The notes: a model not told the origin generated them from the sequence alone. Positions 1 to 5,651 are shown, counted from the first letter of the stretch. The stretch: DNA of 5,651 nucleotides from Candidatus Rhodoferax odensensis (GCA_016718405.1 JADKDJ010000032.1:1-5651), one strand, 5' to 3'. Program-made: numbers and translations.

Positions 1-195
1 TATGGCTTCTCGGTGTCAAGAGGCGACAGCGTTTCCTCTGCAACGACAGATGAAGTACTGACCGGTTGCCGCATGGGGAACGCGGCGGAGCCTATGGTTG
101 CCACCCGTAATGGATGTGCGACGGTTGCTCATGCTGATATGCGAGGGTTGGGTACCTCAAGACAAATTTACGTCGCGGGGCTGCCTTCGCTCTAG
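1..195 (+). other. Unrecognised open frame entering from the left edge (possible gene remnant)
   Basis: A reading frame is open from the first base to a TAG stop at 193-195 (64 codons); an internal GTG at 13 could be a start, but no convincing ribosome binding site lies ahead of it. I do not recognise the product. Near 110-117 the reading could shift by one base into another frame that gives a protein-like tail (VRRLLMLICEGW, then QDKFTSRGCLRSRD) ending at a TGA at 200-202. That would fit a frameshifted 3' end of a gene, as in the other broken genes here. Structured non-coding DNA, such as part of a group II intron, is an alternative I cannot exclude. The coding claim is weak. Confidence 0.2.
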
Positions 196-363
196 GGACT
201 GAGATCGCCGCACACCGTTCGCACAATGCGCGGCCCACCAATAACGTTGACGAGGATTCCCCAGTGGCCGTGGCTGCGCCGCGTTCCCCTTGCGGCCTCT
301 GATGCTGTTGTCGCTACTGCACCTCCTGTCTTCTTCCTGATAAACGGTATTTTCCGGTGCCGC
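196..363. other. Non-coding stretch downstream of the IS110 transposase; contains the IS110 distal end
   Basis: No gene is supported here. The frames that cross it on either strand are extensions or antisense shadows of the transposase. The 3' end of the IS110 element should lie within this stretch, but IS110 elements lack conventional terminal inverted repeats, so the boundary cannot be read directly. An 8-base motif GCACACCG at 210-217 has its reverse complement at 1597-1604 on the other side of the transposase; this could be subterminal but may be chance. No strong hairpin or terminator was seen. Confidence 0.35.
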
Positions 364-1518
364 TCAAGCCGCCTTGTCGGCGCCAGCGGTGATGGTGAGC
401 CCTTGCCAGCCCGAGTCGTGCACCTCGCCGGCAATGGCCCAGACAAAGCCGGTCAGTTCACGCGCCACCGCCACCACCGCTTTGGTCTTCATCACCCGGC
501 GCGCCAGCAATCGCTTGAACTTGGCGTGCAGACGCAACTGCGCCGCCCACGCGATATCGGTGATGGCCTTGGGCAACTGATCCTGGCGCCGCGCAATGAT
601 GGGCGTCACCCGTGCGTTGTGCTGGTAATGCCAGGCCACCTCCACCAGCATGCGCCGCGCAGCGCTGTTGCCCGCCTTGGTGATGCTGCCTTGGCGCCGC
701 TTCGGGCCCGACGAGTGTTCCCCCGGCACCAGACCCACATAGGCCATCAGCTTGCGTGCTGACTCAAAGCGGGTGAAGTCCTGCAACTCGGCCACCAGCG
801 TCATGGCGGCGATCAACTGCACCCCGCGCATGGCCTGCAAGGCTTGCACCAGCGGCTTCAAGCGCCAATCGGGCAGCGCATCGCGCATGGCCTGCTCCAG
901 GCGGACAATGCGTGCGCTCGATTCGGTCACCGAATGCAGGTACTCCTGAAAGCCGATCTGCTGCGCGGCGTGTTGCATCTTCAGCCTGGACAGCCAGCGC
1001 AGATGCGCCGCCGTCCAGGTGCTGCGGCCTTCGTAAGTGATGCCGTTGCGCAGCAGCAAAGCCTTGAGCCGGTGGCGCGCGTTGCGGCACTCGCGCACGG
1101 CATCATCGCGGGCACGCACCAGGTCGCGCACGGCTTCATCGGCCGCACTGGGCACCCGCACTGGTGTGAGGTCGCCCGAGCGTGACAGGCGCGCCAGCAT
1201 CATGGCGTCGCGCCGATCTGTCTTGATACGGTCCCCGCTGCGTTTGGGGATCGACGAGGGCGCCACCACCTCGCACGACAAGCCCGACGCGCTCAGGTGG
1301 CGCCAGACCACAAACCCGCACGGTCCGGCTTCATAGACCACGTGCAGGTGTTCGCCTCTGCTGATGAGTTTGCGCAGCGCCTTGTCCAGCGCTGTCAGAT
1401 CGCCGCCGATGCTGCCCACGTGGCGCACCTCCCCAGTGCGGCCAGGATCGGCGGTGGCGATGTCGATACTGTCCTTGTGTACGTCCAGACCCACGTACAG
1501 GGTGATAGAGTTACCCAT
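364..1518 (-). CDS. IS110-family transposase (DEDD/serine type), apparently intact
   Basis: The 384-residue protein matches the usual size and domain order of IS110-family transposases, which move their element through a circular intermediate guided by a bridge RNA. The N-terminal RuvC-like DEDD domain shows GLDVHK with Asp12, YEAGPCG with Glu63, and KTDRRDA with Asp101 and Asp104. A charged helical linker (about residues 125-215) precedes the C-terminal transposase domain, which has QAMRGV (228-233), MAYVGLVPGEHSSG (258-271) and GSITKAGNS (277-285). The family's nucleophilic Ser should lie in this serine-rich stretch. The ATG at 1518 is chosen because AAGGAG sits 7 nt upstream and homology starts at MGNSITLYVGLDVHK; an in-frame ATG at 1593 would add 25 unrelated residues and run through the hairpin leader. 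No frameshift or internal stop is present, unlike every other gene in the window. Subgroup (IS110 or IS1111) is not certain. Confidence 0.95.
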   Translation of the reverse strand: MGNSITLYVGLDVHKDSIDIATADPGRTGEVRHVGSIGGDLTALDKALRKLISRGEHLHVVYEAGPCGFVVWRHLSASGLSCEVVAPSSIPKRSGDRIKTDRRDAMMLARLSRSGDLTPVRVPSAADEAVRDLVRARDDAVRECRNARHRLKALLLRNGITYEGRSTWTAAHLRWLSRLKMQHAAQQIGFQEYLHSVTESSARIVRLEQAMRDALPDWRLKPLVQALQAMRGVQLIAAMTLVAELQDFTRFESARKLMAYVGLVPGEHSSGPKRRQGSITKAGNSAARRMLVEVAWHYQHNARVTPIIARRQDQLPKAITDIAWAAQLRLHAKFKRLLARRVMKTKAVVAVARELTGFVWAIAGEVHDSGWQGLTITAGADKAA

Positions 1519-1650
1519 GGCTCGTCTCCTTGCAAGTTCACCACAACGACCTGAGCGCCCATCGCTCAGGTGCATTGTTGTAGCTCGGCACACCCCCGGT
1601 GTGCAACCTACGGTGTTGCAGGAGTCGGGCCGCCCGAGTTCACGAAGCCA
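1519..1650 (-). ncRNA. Structured IS110 leader, candidate bridge RNA region
   Basis: The non-coding segment 5' of the transposase contains consecutive perfect hairpins. ACCTGAGCG at 1549-1557 pairs with CGCTCAGGT at 1563-1571 (9 bp, loop CCCAT); an outer ACAAC/GTTGT pairing at 1543-1547 and 1577-1581 extends this stem across an asymmetric internal loop. GCACACC at 1588-1594 pairs with GGTGTGC at 1598-1604. TGCAAC at 1602-1607 pairs with GTTGCA at 1615-1620, partly exclusive with the previous stem. TCGGG at 1625-1629 pairs with CCCGA at 1633-1637. IS110-group elements are known to encode a bridge RNA with stem-internal-loop architecture in the end upstream of the transposase. The assignment here is inference from position and structure; the target- and donor-binding loops were not identified and the RNA ends are approximate. 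Confidence 0.45.
1526..1531 (-). promoter_or_regulatory. Ribosome binding site of the IS110 transposase
   Basis: Read on the minus strand this is AAGGAG, followed by a 7-nt spacer (ACGAGCC) to the ATG at 1518. It is a near-consensus Shine-Dalgarno and decides the start in favour of 1518 over the in-frame ATG at 1593. Confidence 0.85.
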
Positions 1651-1654
1651 TTTT

Positions 1655-1900
1655 GTCTAAGCCACGTTTCTCCATCGAACATGCCTTCGCACATCACTAC
1701 GGCCGGCTTCTGGCGTACGAGGATCTCTCGCTCCTGCTCGATCTTCCCAATCCGGCCTTGGCGGTGCGCGACTTCATCTGGGCGGGCACATACGTCAAGT
1801 CCGAAGGCTCTCCCAGAAGTGGCTCGGTTTGTTTGAACAGCTTTTCCCGAAAGATAAGTGGAGCCATAGCTTGGTGGATGTGCTCGGGAAAGCACAGTAA
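1655..1900 (+). pseudogene. C-terminal remnant of an unrecognised gene, truncated by IS110 and frameshifted
   Basis: Two plus-strand frames join into one protein-like sequence. The first reads SKPRFSIEHAFAHHYGRLL, then AYEDLSLLLDLPNPALAVRD and FIWAGTYVKS (about 1662-1800). It then becomes nonsense, while another frame from about 1802 reads RRLSQKWLGLFEQLFPKD and KWSHSLVDVLGKAQ to a TAA at 1898-1900. A small indel near 1795-1815 would restore about 80 continuous residues. The charged, helix-rich composition and clean stop suggest a genuine former coding end. The segment AYEDLSLLLDL...FIWAG loosely recalls small helix-turn-helix proteins, but this is too weak to name a function. No start codon with a ribosome binding site is visible, so the 5' part was probably removed when IS110 or another element inserted. 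Confidence 0.4.
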
Positions 1901-2085
1901 TCGTAAACGGTTTTCTCTTCGGTCTTTTTTCTTTGCAGATGGGGTGCAGGCGCGGCGTAGCCGTGTGGCTGTGGTCAAGTCTACAGACCGCAGGGCTGAG
2001 ACTTGTCCATAGACCACCCCGCAAGGGGCGCCAGGGGGAAGCCTTTCCCCCTCTTGGTTGCCTTTGCTGCGTAGCAGCACTTGCT
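1901..2085. other. Intergenic region with hairpin cluster between gene remnant and IS3 remnant
   Basis: No gene is supported. A T-rich run (TCTTTTTTCTTT, about 1923-1934) lies shortly after the stop of the upstream remnant, but no stem precedes it, so it is not called a terminator. The rest of the region is dominated by the hairpins listed at 1971-2079. Confidence 0.5.
1971..2079. repeat. Tandem cluster of four hairpins
   Basis: Four inverted repeats follow one another within about 110 bases. GTGGTCAAGTCT (1971-1982) pairs with AGACTT (1999-2004) and GACCAC (2012-2017), with a 7-nt bulge. CCCC-GCAA-GGGG (2017-2028) carries a GNRA-type tetraloop and shares one base with the first stem. AGGGGGAA (2033-2040) pairs with TTCCCCCT (2045-2052) around a 4-nt loop. 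TGCTGC (2065-2070) pairs with GCAGCA (2074-2079) around a 3-nt loop. The density exceeds what I would expect by chance. Such clusters occur at plasmid transfer origins, replication origins, recombination sites and structured RNAs; nothing in the sequence decides between these. Confidence 0.55.
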
Positions 2086-2100
2086 TGACCCCCACGCGCA
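2086..2100 (-). repeat. Candidate right terminal inverted repeat of the IS3-family element
   Basis: TGACCCCCACGCGCA lies directly beyond the orfB stop. IS3-family ends typically begin with TG and lie close to the end of orfB, so this is the best candidate for the right end. I could not find its partner (ending in GGGGGTCA) upstream of orfA, which agrees with loss of the left end. Confidence 0.4.
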
Positions 2101-2950
2101 TCAGGCTGCTTTCTTGAGTTGTGGCAGCCCTGCCCAGTACGCCTCATCGGGCGTTTGATCTTCAATGCTGGAGTGCGCCCGTCCCTTGTTGTACCAGTCC
2201 AGGTAGCCAGCGATTTTGGTTCGAGCTTCACTGACACTGGCGTATTTCTAGCCACATGCTCGTACTCTTCACGCCTGCTGCAGCCGCGCCACAAACACGT
2301 CGATCGCGCTACGCACCACGGCGGTCCATGGAGAGCTTTGCGGTGAGGCCAGCACCACTGCGGTGAAGTCCCTCGGCCGTGAACTGGCCCCCTGATTGCG
2401 TTGACGATGTCCGGGCGTGCCGTGCGGCCGGCCAAGGCTTGCGCGCAGGATCTCCATGGCATGACATCGCTTCCAGCGTGGTGGTGGCTACAACGGATGC
2501 GCCATGACCCGCCGCCGCGGCACATCCCACAATGGCCGTGAGGTACACAAAGCCTTGGCGCATGGATGTAGGTCGGGTCGAGCGCCCACACCTGATTGGG
2601 CGGGCGTCCCACGACTGACGTTGACGCAGTAGGTATGGGTAGACCTTGTGGCCCGGCGCGGGCTGGGCGCGGGCTCCGGTGCCGCGGCATGGCCTGTATG
2701 CCCATGCAGCATGAGCGTGGCAGCACGTGAGCCTGCCGACCCAAATCCCCCTGGCGCGACGTAACCGACGCGCACCAGTGTTCGCGCGCACAGCGAGGGC
2801 GGGATGCTCCAAATGCAACTCATCAATGTGACGCATCAGGCTGAGTTCGGCTTCGCTCACGCCCCTTGGTTGGTAGTACACGCTACCCCGGCTGATACCC
2901 AGCAGTTTGGCCTGCCGGCTGACCGGGAGTTCGTTGTTTCGGTCAATCAT
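2101..2950 (-). pseudogene. IS3-family transposase orfB, decayed (multiple frameshifts)
   Basis: OrfB is the integrase-type (DDE, rve) half of the IS3 transposase. The start is well preserved: from the ATG at 2950 it reads MIDRNNELPVSRQAKLLGIS, then RGSVYYQPRGVSE and LMRHIDELHLEHP, the helix-turn-helix region. Later landmarks are scattered over all three frames: PAPGHKVYPYLL, NQVWALDPTYI (first catalytic Asp codon at 2577-2579), QGFVYLTAIVG, GGQFTAE and KLSMDRRGA. The C-terminus reads YLDWYNKGRAHSS then EDQTPDEAYWAGLPQLKKAA, with its TGA at 2101-2103. The expected VNxDQG motif is broken by a one-base loss near 2396. The expected VERLW reads VARL, so the catalytic Glu is Ala (GCG at 2287-2289). 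The span of about 850 nt is close to full length, so decay is mainly by point changes and small indels. The product cannot be active. Confidence 0.9.
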
Positions 2951-3180
2951 CGCTTTGCGCTCAGCAATCCCGCCTTGGTGAGCGCACGTTCTAAAAAATC
3001 ATTCACCAGTGTCAGTTGCCCGATCTTGGCTTGCAGTGGAGTCAGGTCTACCTCAGGCTGAGCTGACGAACCATTGAAGGCCTGCGCTGCGCCTTCAATG
3101 AGTTGGCGTTTCCACTTGTCAACGACTGTCGAGAAACGCGCTTTTCTGGCTGCGAGCAGCGTTTTCCCACGCCTGATGGT
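2947..3180 (-). pseudogene. IS3-family transposase orfA, 5'-truncated remnant
   Basis: OrfA supplies the N-terminal DNA-binding and leucine-zipper part of IS3 transposases. The preserved part reads KWKRQLIEGAAQAFNG, then LQAKIGQLTLVNDFLERALT and KAGLLSAKR, the typical orfA C-terminus with its coiled-coil heptads. The TGA stop (2947-2949) overlaps the orfB ATG (2948-2950) as ATGA. Upstream of about 3168 (GKTLLAARKARFS) similarity becomes blurred: the helix-turn-helix segment seems shortened or scrambled and the N-terminal start is missing. The frame stays open far upstream to 3534, but that stretch shows no orfA-like content and overlaps plus-strand IS21 sequence. The family call is firm; the exact 5' break is approximate. 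Confidence 0.8.
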
Positions 3181-3194
3181 CCGATCGATCAACC

Positions 3195-3217
3195 GGTAGT
3201 GGCCCGCGGCCACTACC
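3195..3217. repeat. Perfect 10-bp inverted repeat with 3-nt spacer
   Basis: GGTAGTGGCC (3195-3204) and GGCCACTACC (3208-3217) are exact reverse complements separated by CGC. The site lies just beyond the degenerate 5' edge of orfA. No T-run follows on either strand, so it is not a typical intrinsic terminator. It could be an operator, a recombination scar, or a relic of the lost IS3 left end. Confidence 0.7.
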
Positions 3218-3438
3218 CTGGTTGCGGCGTTTGAGTTTGGGTTTGTGATGCGCCGCGGGCTGGTGCGCTGTAATAAACGACCATGCCGAGGAGTAGGCGG
3301 GTGCAGCGGCAGCCCTGACGTGGAAGTTTGTTCCGGACCCGCTGCGCCTCCTTCACTGTGCGTGACACGAGTGACGTGATTGTGGCACTTCGGGACGAAG
3401 TTCGTCCAGCAGCACCTTCCGGTCTGGCGGAGGTGCCT
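3218..3438. other. Non-coding junction between the IS3 remnant and the IS21 operon
   Basis: No gene is supported. The left end of the IS21-family element probably lies here: a TG at 3357 begins TGTGCGTGACAC, followed by a second GTGAC at 3371-3375, and IS21 ends commonly start with TG and carry short repeats. Two overlapping palindromes follow: ACTTCG/CGAAGT (3387-3392 and 3396-3401), and GGACGAA/TTCGTCC (3393-3399 and 3401-3407) around a single central G. They sit about 30 bases upstream of the first ORF of the element and could be transposase-binding or regulatory. The end is not proven because the right end is outside the window. Confidence 0.35.
3429..3433 (+). promoter_or_regulatory. Ribosome binding site of the cysteine-motif ORF
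   Basis: GGAGG is followed by a 5-nt spacer (TGCCT) to the ATG at 3439. It supports that ATG over the upstream in-frame ATG at 3328. Confidence 0.6.
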
Positions 3439-3914
3439 ATGTCGGAGGCCGCTTGCGAACAACCAGCGCGCATGTTTTTGGGTGCCCGCTGCCGTGCACA
3501 GGTTGAGGTGTGCGGCCACTGCGACCGAGGCCAACGTTACCTGTGCTGACGGTCGCCTGAACGCACTTGCTTAGCGCCTGCAGCGTGAGGCCGGTAAACG
3601 CCATTCAGCGTGGTAGTGTGGGCCGCCATAAACACGCCCAGCGCATGCGCCGCTGTGCGCACGGCGCGGCGCTCGTCGCAAATAAAGTGACGCATCAGGG
3701 TTCCCATGAACCGGGGGCAATGATGTACTGGCGGCCTCCTCAAACCACCACGCCGACATGCACTTCTTTGCCCCGCGTTTCACCACCCATGCCCATTGTT
3801 GCCGTGGCCGTGGCAGCGCCTGCCCCATGCCGCCGTTCATCTCTGCGGCGCGGCCATTCCAACCCAACTGCGCCGCGACTCCTTGCGTCACTACCGCCGC
3901 CACCGAGTGCCTGA
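3439..3914 (+). pseudogene. Small cysteine-motif accessory ORF of the IS21-family element, frameshifted
   Basis: Translation from the ATG at 3439 gives MSEAACEQPARMFLGARC, then RAQVEVCGHCDRGQRYLC and a stop at 3549. The cysteines form C-x6-C-x2-C-x7-C, resembling a zinc-ribbon or zinc-knuckle. A reading shift at about 3543 and further shifts bring in basic segments such as REAGKRH and RGSVGRHKHAQRMRR, then NKVTHQGSHEPG and a proline-rich tail ending LLASLPPPPSA at TGA 3912-3914, 3 bases before istA. From memory, a protein with this cysteine motif, an Arg-rich middle and a THQGS motif recurs beside IS21-type istAB genes in betaproteobacteria; this was not searched. The function is unknown; DNA or RNA binding is a guess from zinc-like and basic features. 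As it stands the reading frame is broken. Confidence 0.55.
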
Positions 3915-3917
3915 GTC

Positions 3918-5493
3918 ATGACCATTCCCACTGAACTTCGCACCCAAATCCTGCGCCTAGTTACTATGCCGAGCACTGGCGCGTGGGCACCATCGCACGC
4001 CAACTCCATCTGCATCGCGACACGGTCACGCGCGTGCTCAGCGCGGGGCTAGCGTGGTGGGGCGCGCACCCCAGGAGCGGCCGCCGCCAAATCGACCTCT
4101 GTATCTGCCCTTCATCACCGAGACCCTGAGCAAATATCCCAGCCTGAGGGCCAGCCGCCTGCACGTCATGCTCCAAGAGCGAGGCCACACGGGAAGAAGC
4201 TCTTGCACTTCGTCACCTGCCGGCCAGCCTGCGCTCACGGCGCGAGCCCGAGGCCTACCTGCGCCCGCGTACCCTTGCCTGGCGAGGCAGGCCCAGGTCG
4301 ACTGGGCTCACTTTGGCCATCGGCGCATTGGCCGTGCCGAGCGACCCTTGATGGGCCTTTGTCATCGACGCTGTCCTATTCGCGGCGCATCTTTCTGCAC
4401 TTCAGCCTGAACGCGCGCATGGAAAGCTTCCTGGGTGGCGATGTTACTGGCCTTTGAGGCCTGGGGAGGTGTTCCGCGCGTGATACTGAGCGACAACCTC
4501 AAGAGCGCCGTGCTCGAGCGCATGGGAGAGGCCATCCGGTTCAATCCGCAGTACCTGGCCTTTTGTGCGCACTACCGCTTTGAGCCGCGTCCCAAGTGGC
4601 GCTGGCACGCGGAAACGAGAAGGGCCGCGGGGAACGTCCGATCCGCTACATCCGCGACAACTTCCTTTGCCGCTCGCGGGTTTGCCGATGTGGATGATCT
4701 CAACACCAGGTTGAAGATCTGGTGAGTAGCAGCGGCATCAGGATCGACTTCCTGGCCTGAAGGTGCCCAATTGACGGTGGGCGCGGCATTCGACAACGAG
4801 GCGCCCAAGCCTGATGGCTAAGGTGCCGCCAAACCCCTACCCGCGCTGGAAGAACGCGTGGAGGTCCATTCGGGCGACACCCTATGTGCGTTTCTGATCT
4901 GAACGACTACCTTCCGATCCCCCCCACACCCACTGTGCGGCGCAGCCTCAATTGCGCTGGCCAGTGCGCACAGGGTTCGCATTCTGACGGTGGCGCTGTT
5001 TGCCGAGCACGCGCGCAGTTACGCATGGCAAGCGCAGGTGGAAATTGCAGCCTGGCTGTCCGCTTAAAGGAACACAAGAGTCGCGCGCGCCAGCACAGCG
5101 GCGTGGGATCATTGAGCCAGGCCGTGCTGGCTTTATGGTTTTGCCTGTTGGCTTCGCGTTGCCGCTGCGGGCCAGCCATCACCGATTACACGCACTTCTC
5201 ACCGAATACCCGGAACGGCGGTGGTGCGGCTGGCTGGCAGGAGGCGGTGCTGGATATCTCGCGCCGCTACCTGCCACATCCCAACGCGGTGCGCCACGCC
5301 TGAGCATGCGCGTGAGTTGCGCCAAGCCACGCCACTGGTGGTGCCCCCAACTCTCCGAGCGGGCGCAGCTTCGGGACGCAGGCGCCAACCGCGGGGCCTG
5401 GGTGCTCGCGACGCGCTGCAAGCCCAGGCTATGCCGGTCAGCCTCGACAACACCAACAACGCTGACAATACCGACACGAGTGATCCGATATGA
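3918..5493 (+). pseudogene. istA: IS21-family transposase istA, decayed (many frameshifts)
   Basis: IstA is the DDE transposase of IS21 elements. From the ATG at 3918 it reads MTIPTELRTQILRL; a 2-base insertion at 3960-3961 shifts the frame, after which YYAEHWRVGTIARQLHLHRD and TVTRVL form the N-terminal helix-turn-helix. Further pieces follow in three frames: YLPFITETLSKYPSLRASRL, PEAYLRPRTL, QVDWAHFGH (catalytic Asp at 4300-4302), SYSRRIFLHFSLNARMESF, VILSDNLKSAV (Asp at 4492-4494) and GNEKGR (Glu at 4617-4619). Then come YIRDNF, FADVDDLN, LTVGAAFDNE, TPYVR and LNDY, EHKSRARQHSG, HPNAVR and finally ARDALQAQAMPVS with its TGA at 5491-5493. All three catalytic residues survive but lie in different frames. 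The span of about 525 codons equals a full-length IstA, so the gene has decayed by small indels rather than deletion. The family call is firm; activity is excluded unless the indels are sequencing errors. Confidence 0.92.
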
Positions 5494-5651
5494 ACACCAA
5501 CATCTACCCATCTGCAGGCCCGTGCCAAGGCTCCTACGCCCGGCAGGTTTAAGGGCGCACTGGGACAGTCTTGCCGCCACGCCGACTCCAGTTGGCCTGG
5601 GTCAGTGGCTGCTCGATTGCGAGGAGCAATTGCGTGGCCAGCGCAGCCTGG
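5490..5651 (+). pseudogene. istB: IS21-family helper ATPase istB, 5' part, frameshifted and cut by the window edge
   Basis: IstB is the AAA+ ATPase that works with IstA in target selection and strand transfer. The ATG at 5490 overlaps the istA stop as ATGA, the usual translational coupling. The start reads MNTN, then the frame is lost. Recognisable pieces are RFKGALGQS (about 5546-5572) and GLGQWLLDCEEQLRGQRSL (about 5594-5650), which match the N-terminal helical region of IstB proteins. At least one small indel separates them. The Walker A and B motifs would lie to the right of the window, so the ATPase domain cannot be judged. Confidence 0.75.

Larger units (their letters stand above)
200..1660 (-). 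mobile_element. IS110-family insertion sequence (boundaries approximate)
   Basis: The element consists of the intact transposase, a structured upstream end (about 1519-1660) and a downstream end that must lie between about 196 and 363. The outer limits are estimates, because this family makes no obvious terminal inverted repeats and usually little or no target duplication. The right limit is placed where hairpin-rich DNA gives way to a protein-like plus-strand frame at about 1655. The element appears to have cut into the gene whose C-terminal remnant follows, although no matching N-terminal part is recognisable on the left side. Confidence 0.55.
2086..3180 (-). mobile_element. Degenerate IS3-family insertion sequence, left end missing
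   Basis: The segment holds the orfA and orfB remnants in their normal order and overlap, with a candidate right end at 2086. The left terminal repeat and the first part of orfA are absent. The element has lost catalytic residues and frame continuity, so it cannot move by itself. Confidence 0.8.
3357..5651 (+). mobile_element. Degenerate IS21-family element (left end tentative, right end outside window)
   Basis: An operon-like order of cysteine-motif ORF, istA and istB, with 3-bp and ATGA junctions, identifies an IS21-family element that keeps its full layout although every gene is frame-broken. The left end is placed tentatively at the TGTGCGTGACAC sequence; the distal part lies beyond the right edge. 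Confidence 0.65.

Noticed and set aside
226..762. Plus-strand open frame of 178 codons at the 3' end of the transposase
   Set aside because: It is antisense to the intact IS110 transposase, has low-complexity His/Arg/Pro composition typical of a GC-rich shadow, and has no ribosome binding site.
1519..1593. Extended N-terminus for the IS110 transposase starting at the ATG at 1593
   Set aside because: The extra 25 residues are unlike the family start and run through the leader hairpins; the ATG at 1518 has AAGGAG at 7 nt.
1921..1935. T-rich run as an intrinsic terminator
   Set aside because: No G/C-rich stem directly precedes the T-run on the plus strand.
1608..2744. Long minus-strand open frame (378 codons) spanning the IS3 remnant, hairpin region and gene remnant
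   Set aside because: Only short stretches (such as NQVWALDPTYI) match OrfB; the rest is out-of-frame IS3 sequence and unrelated intergenic DNA. It is a chance open frame in GC-rich sequence.
2947..3534. Full 195-codon reading of IS3 orfA from 3534
   Set aside because: Family-like sequence begins only at about 3168-3180; the upstream part is antisense to the IS21 cysteine ORF and its leader.
1..5651. CRISPR array, tRNA, rRNA or toxin-antitoxin module
   Set aside because: No regularly spaced direct repeats, no tRNA-like cloverleaf, no rRNA motifs and no paired small intact ORFs were seen by eye.

Overview
The window is GC-rich and almost entirely built from insertion-sequence (IS) DNA. The IS proteins resemble families common in Burkholderiales, especially Comamonadaceae-like betaproteobacteria; this assignment is made from memory of protein motifs, not a search. 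No housekeeping gene, rRNA, tRNA or CRISPR array is visible. The setting looks like an accessory region of a plasmid, genomic island or IS-rich chromosome where elements have piled up and decayed.

Layout: (1) Positions 1-195 hold an open frame running in from the left edge that I do not recognise; it may be frameshifted. (2) About 200-1660 is an IS110-family element. Its 384-aa transposase (minus strand, 364-1518) is the only intact, convincingly functional gene here. Its 5' leader (1519-1650) contains several consecutive hairpins, where an IS110-group bridge RNA is expected. (3) 1655-1900 is the C-terminal remnant of an unrecognised plus-strand gene, cut by the IS110 end and frameshifted. 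(4) 1901-2085 is non-coding with a dense cluster of hairpins (1971-2079). (5) 2086-3180 is a decayed IS3-family element on the minus strand, with a truncated orfA and an orfB broken by many small indels and a lost catalytic Glu. (6) 3181-3438 is non-coding apart from a 10-bp palindrome (3195-3217) and palindromes near 3387-3407. (7) 3439-5651 is a decayed IS21-family operon on the plus strand: a small cysteine-motif ORF, then istA (3 bp further on), then istB overlapping istA by ATGA and running off the right edge.

The IS110 element is intact while its neighbours carry dozens of small indels. It is therefore probably a recent arrival among dead elements, unless the indels are sequencing errors. 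The window shows no new enzyme system. The items most worth pursuing are the structured IS110 leader (candidate bridge RNA), the tandem-hairpin region at 1971-2079, and the cysteine-motif accessory ORF attached to the IS21 istAB pair.
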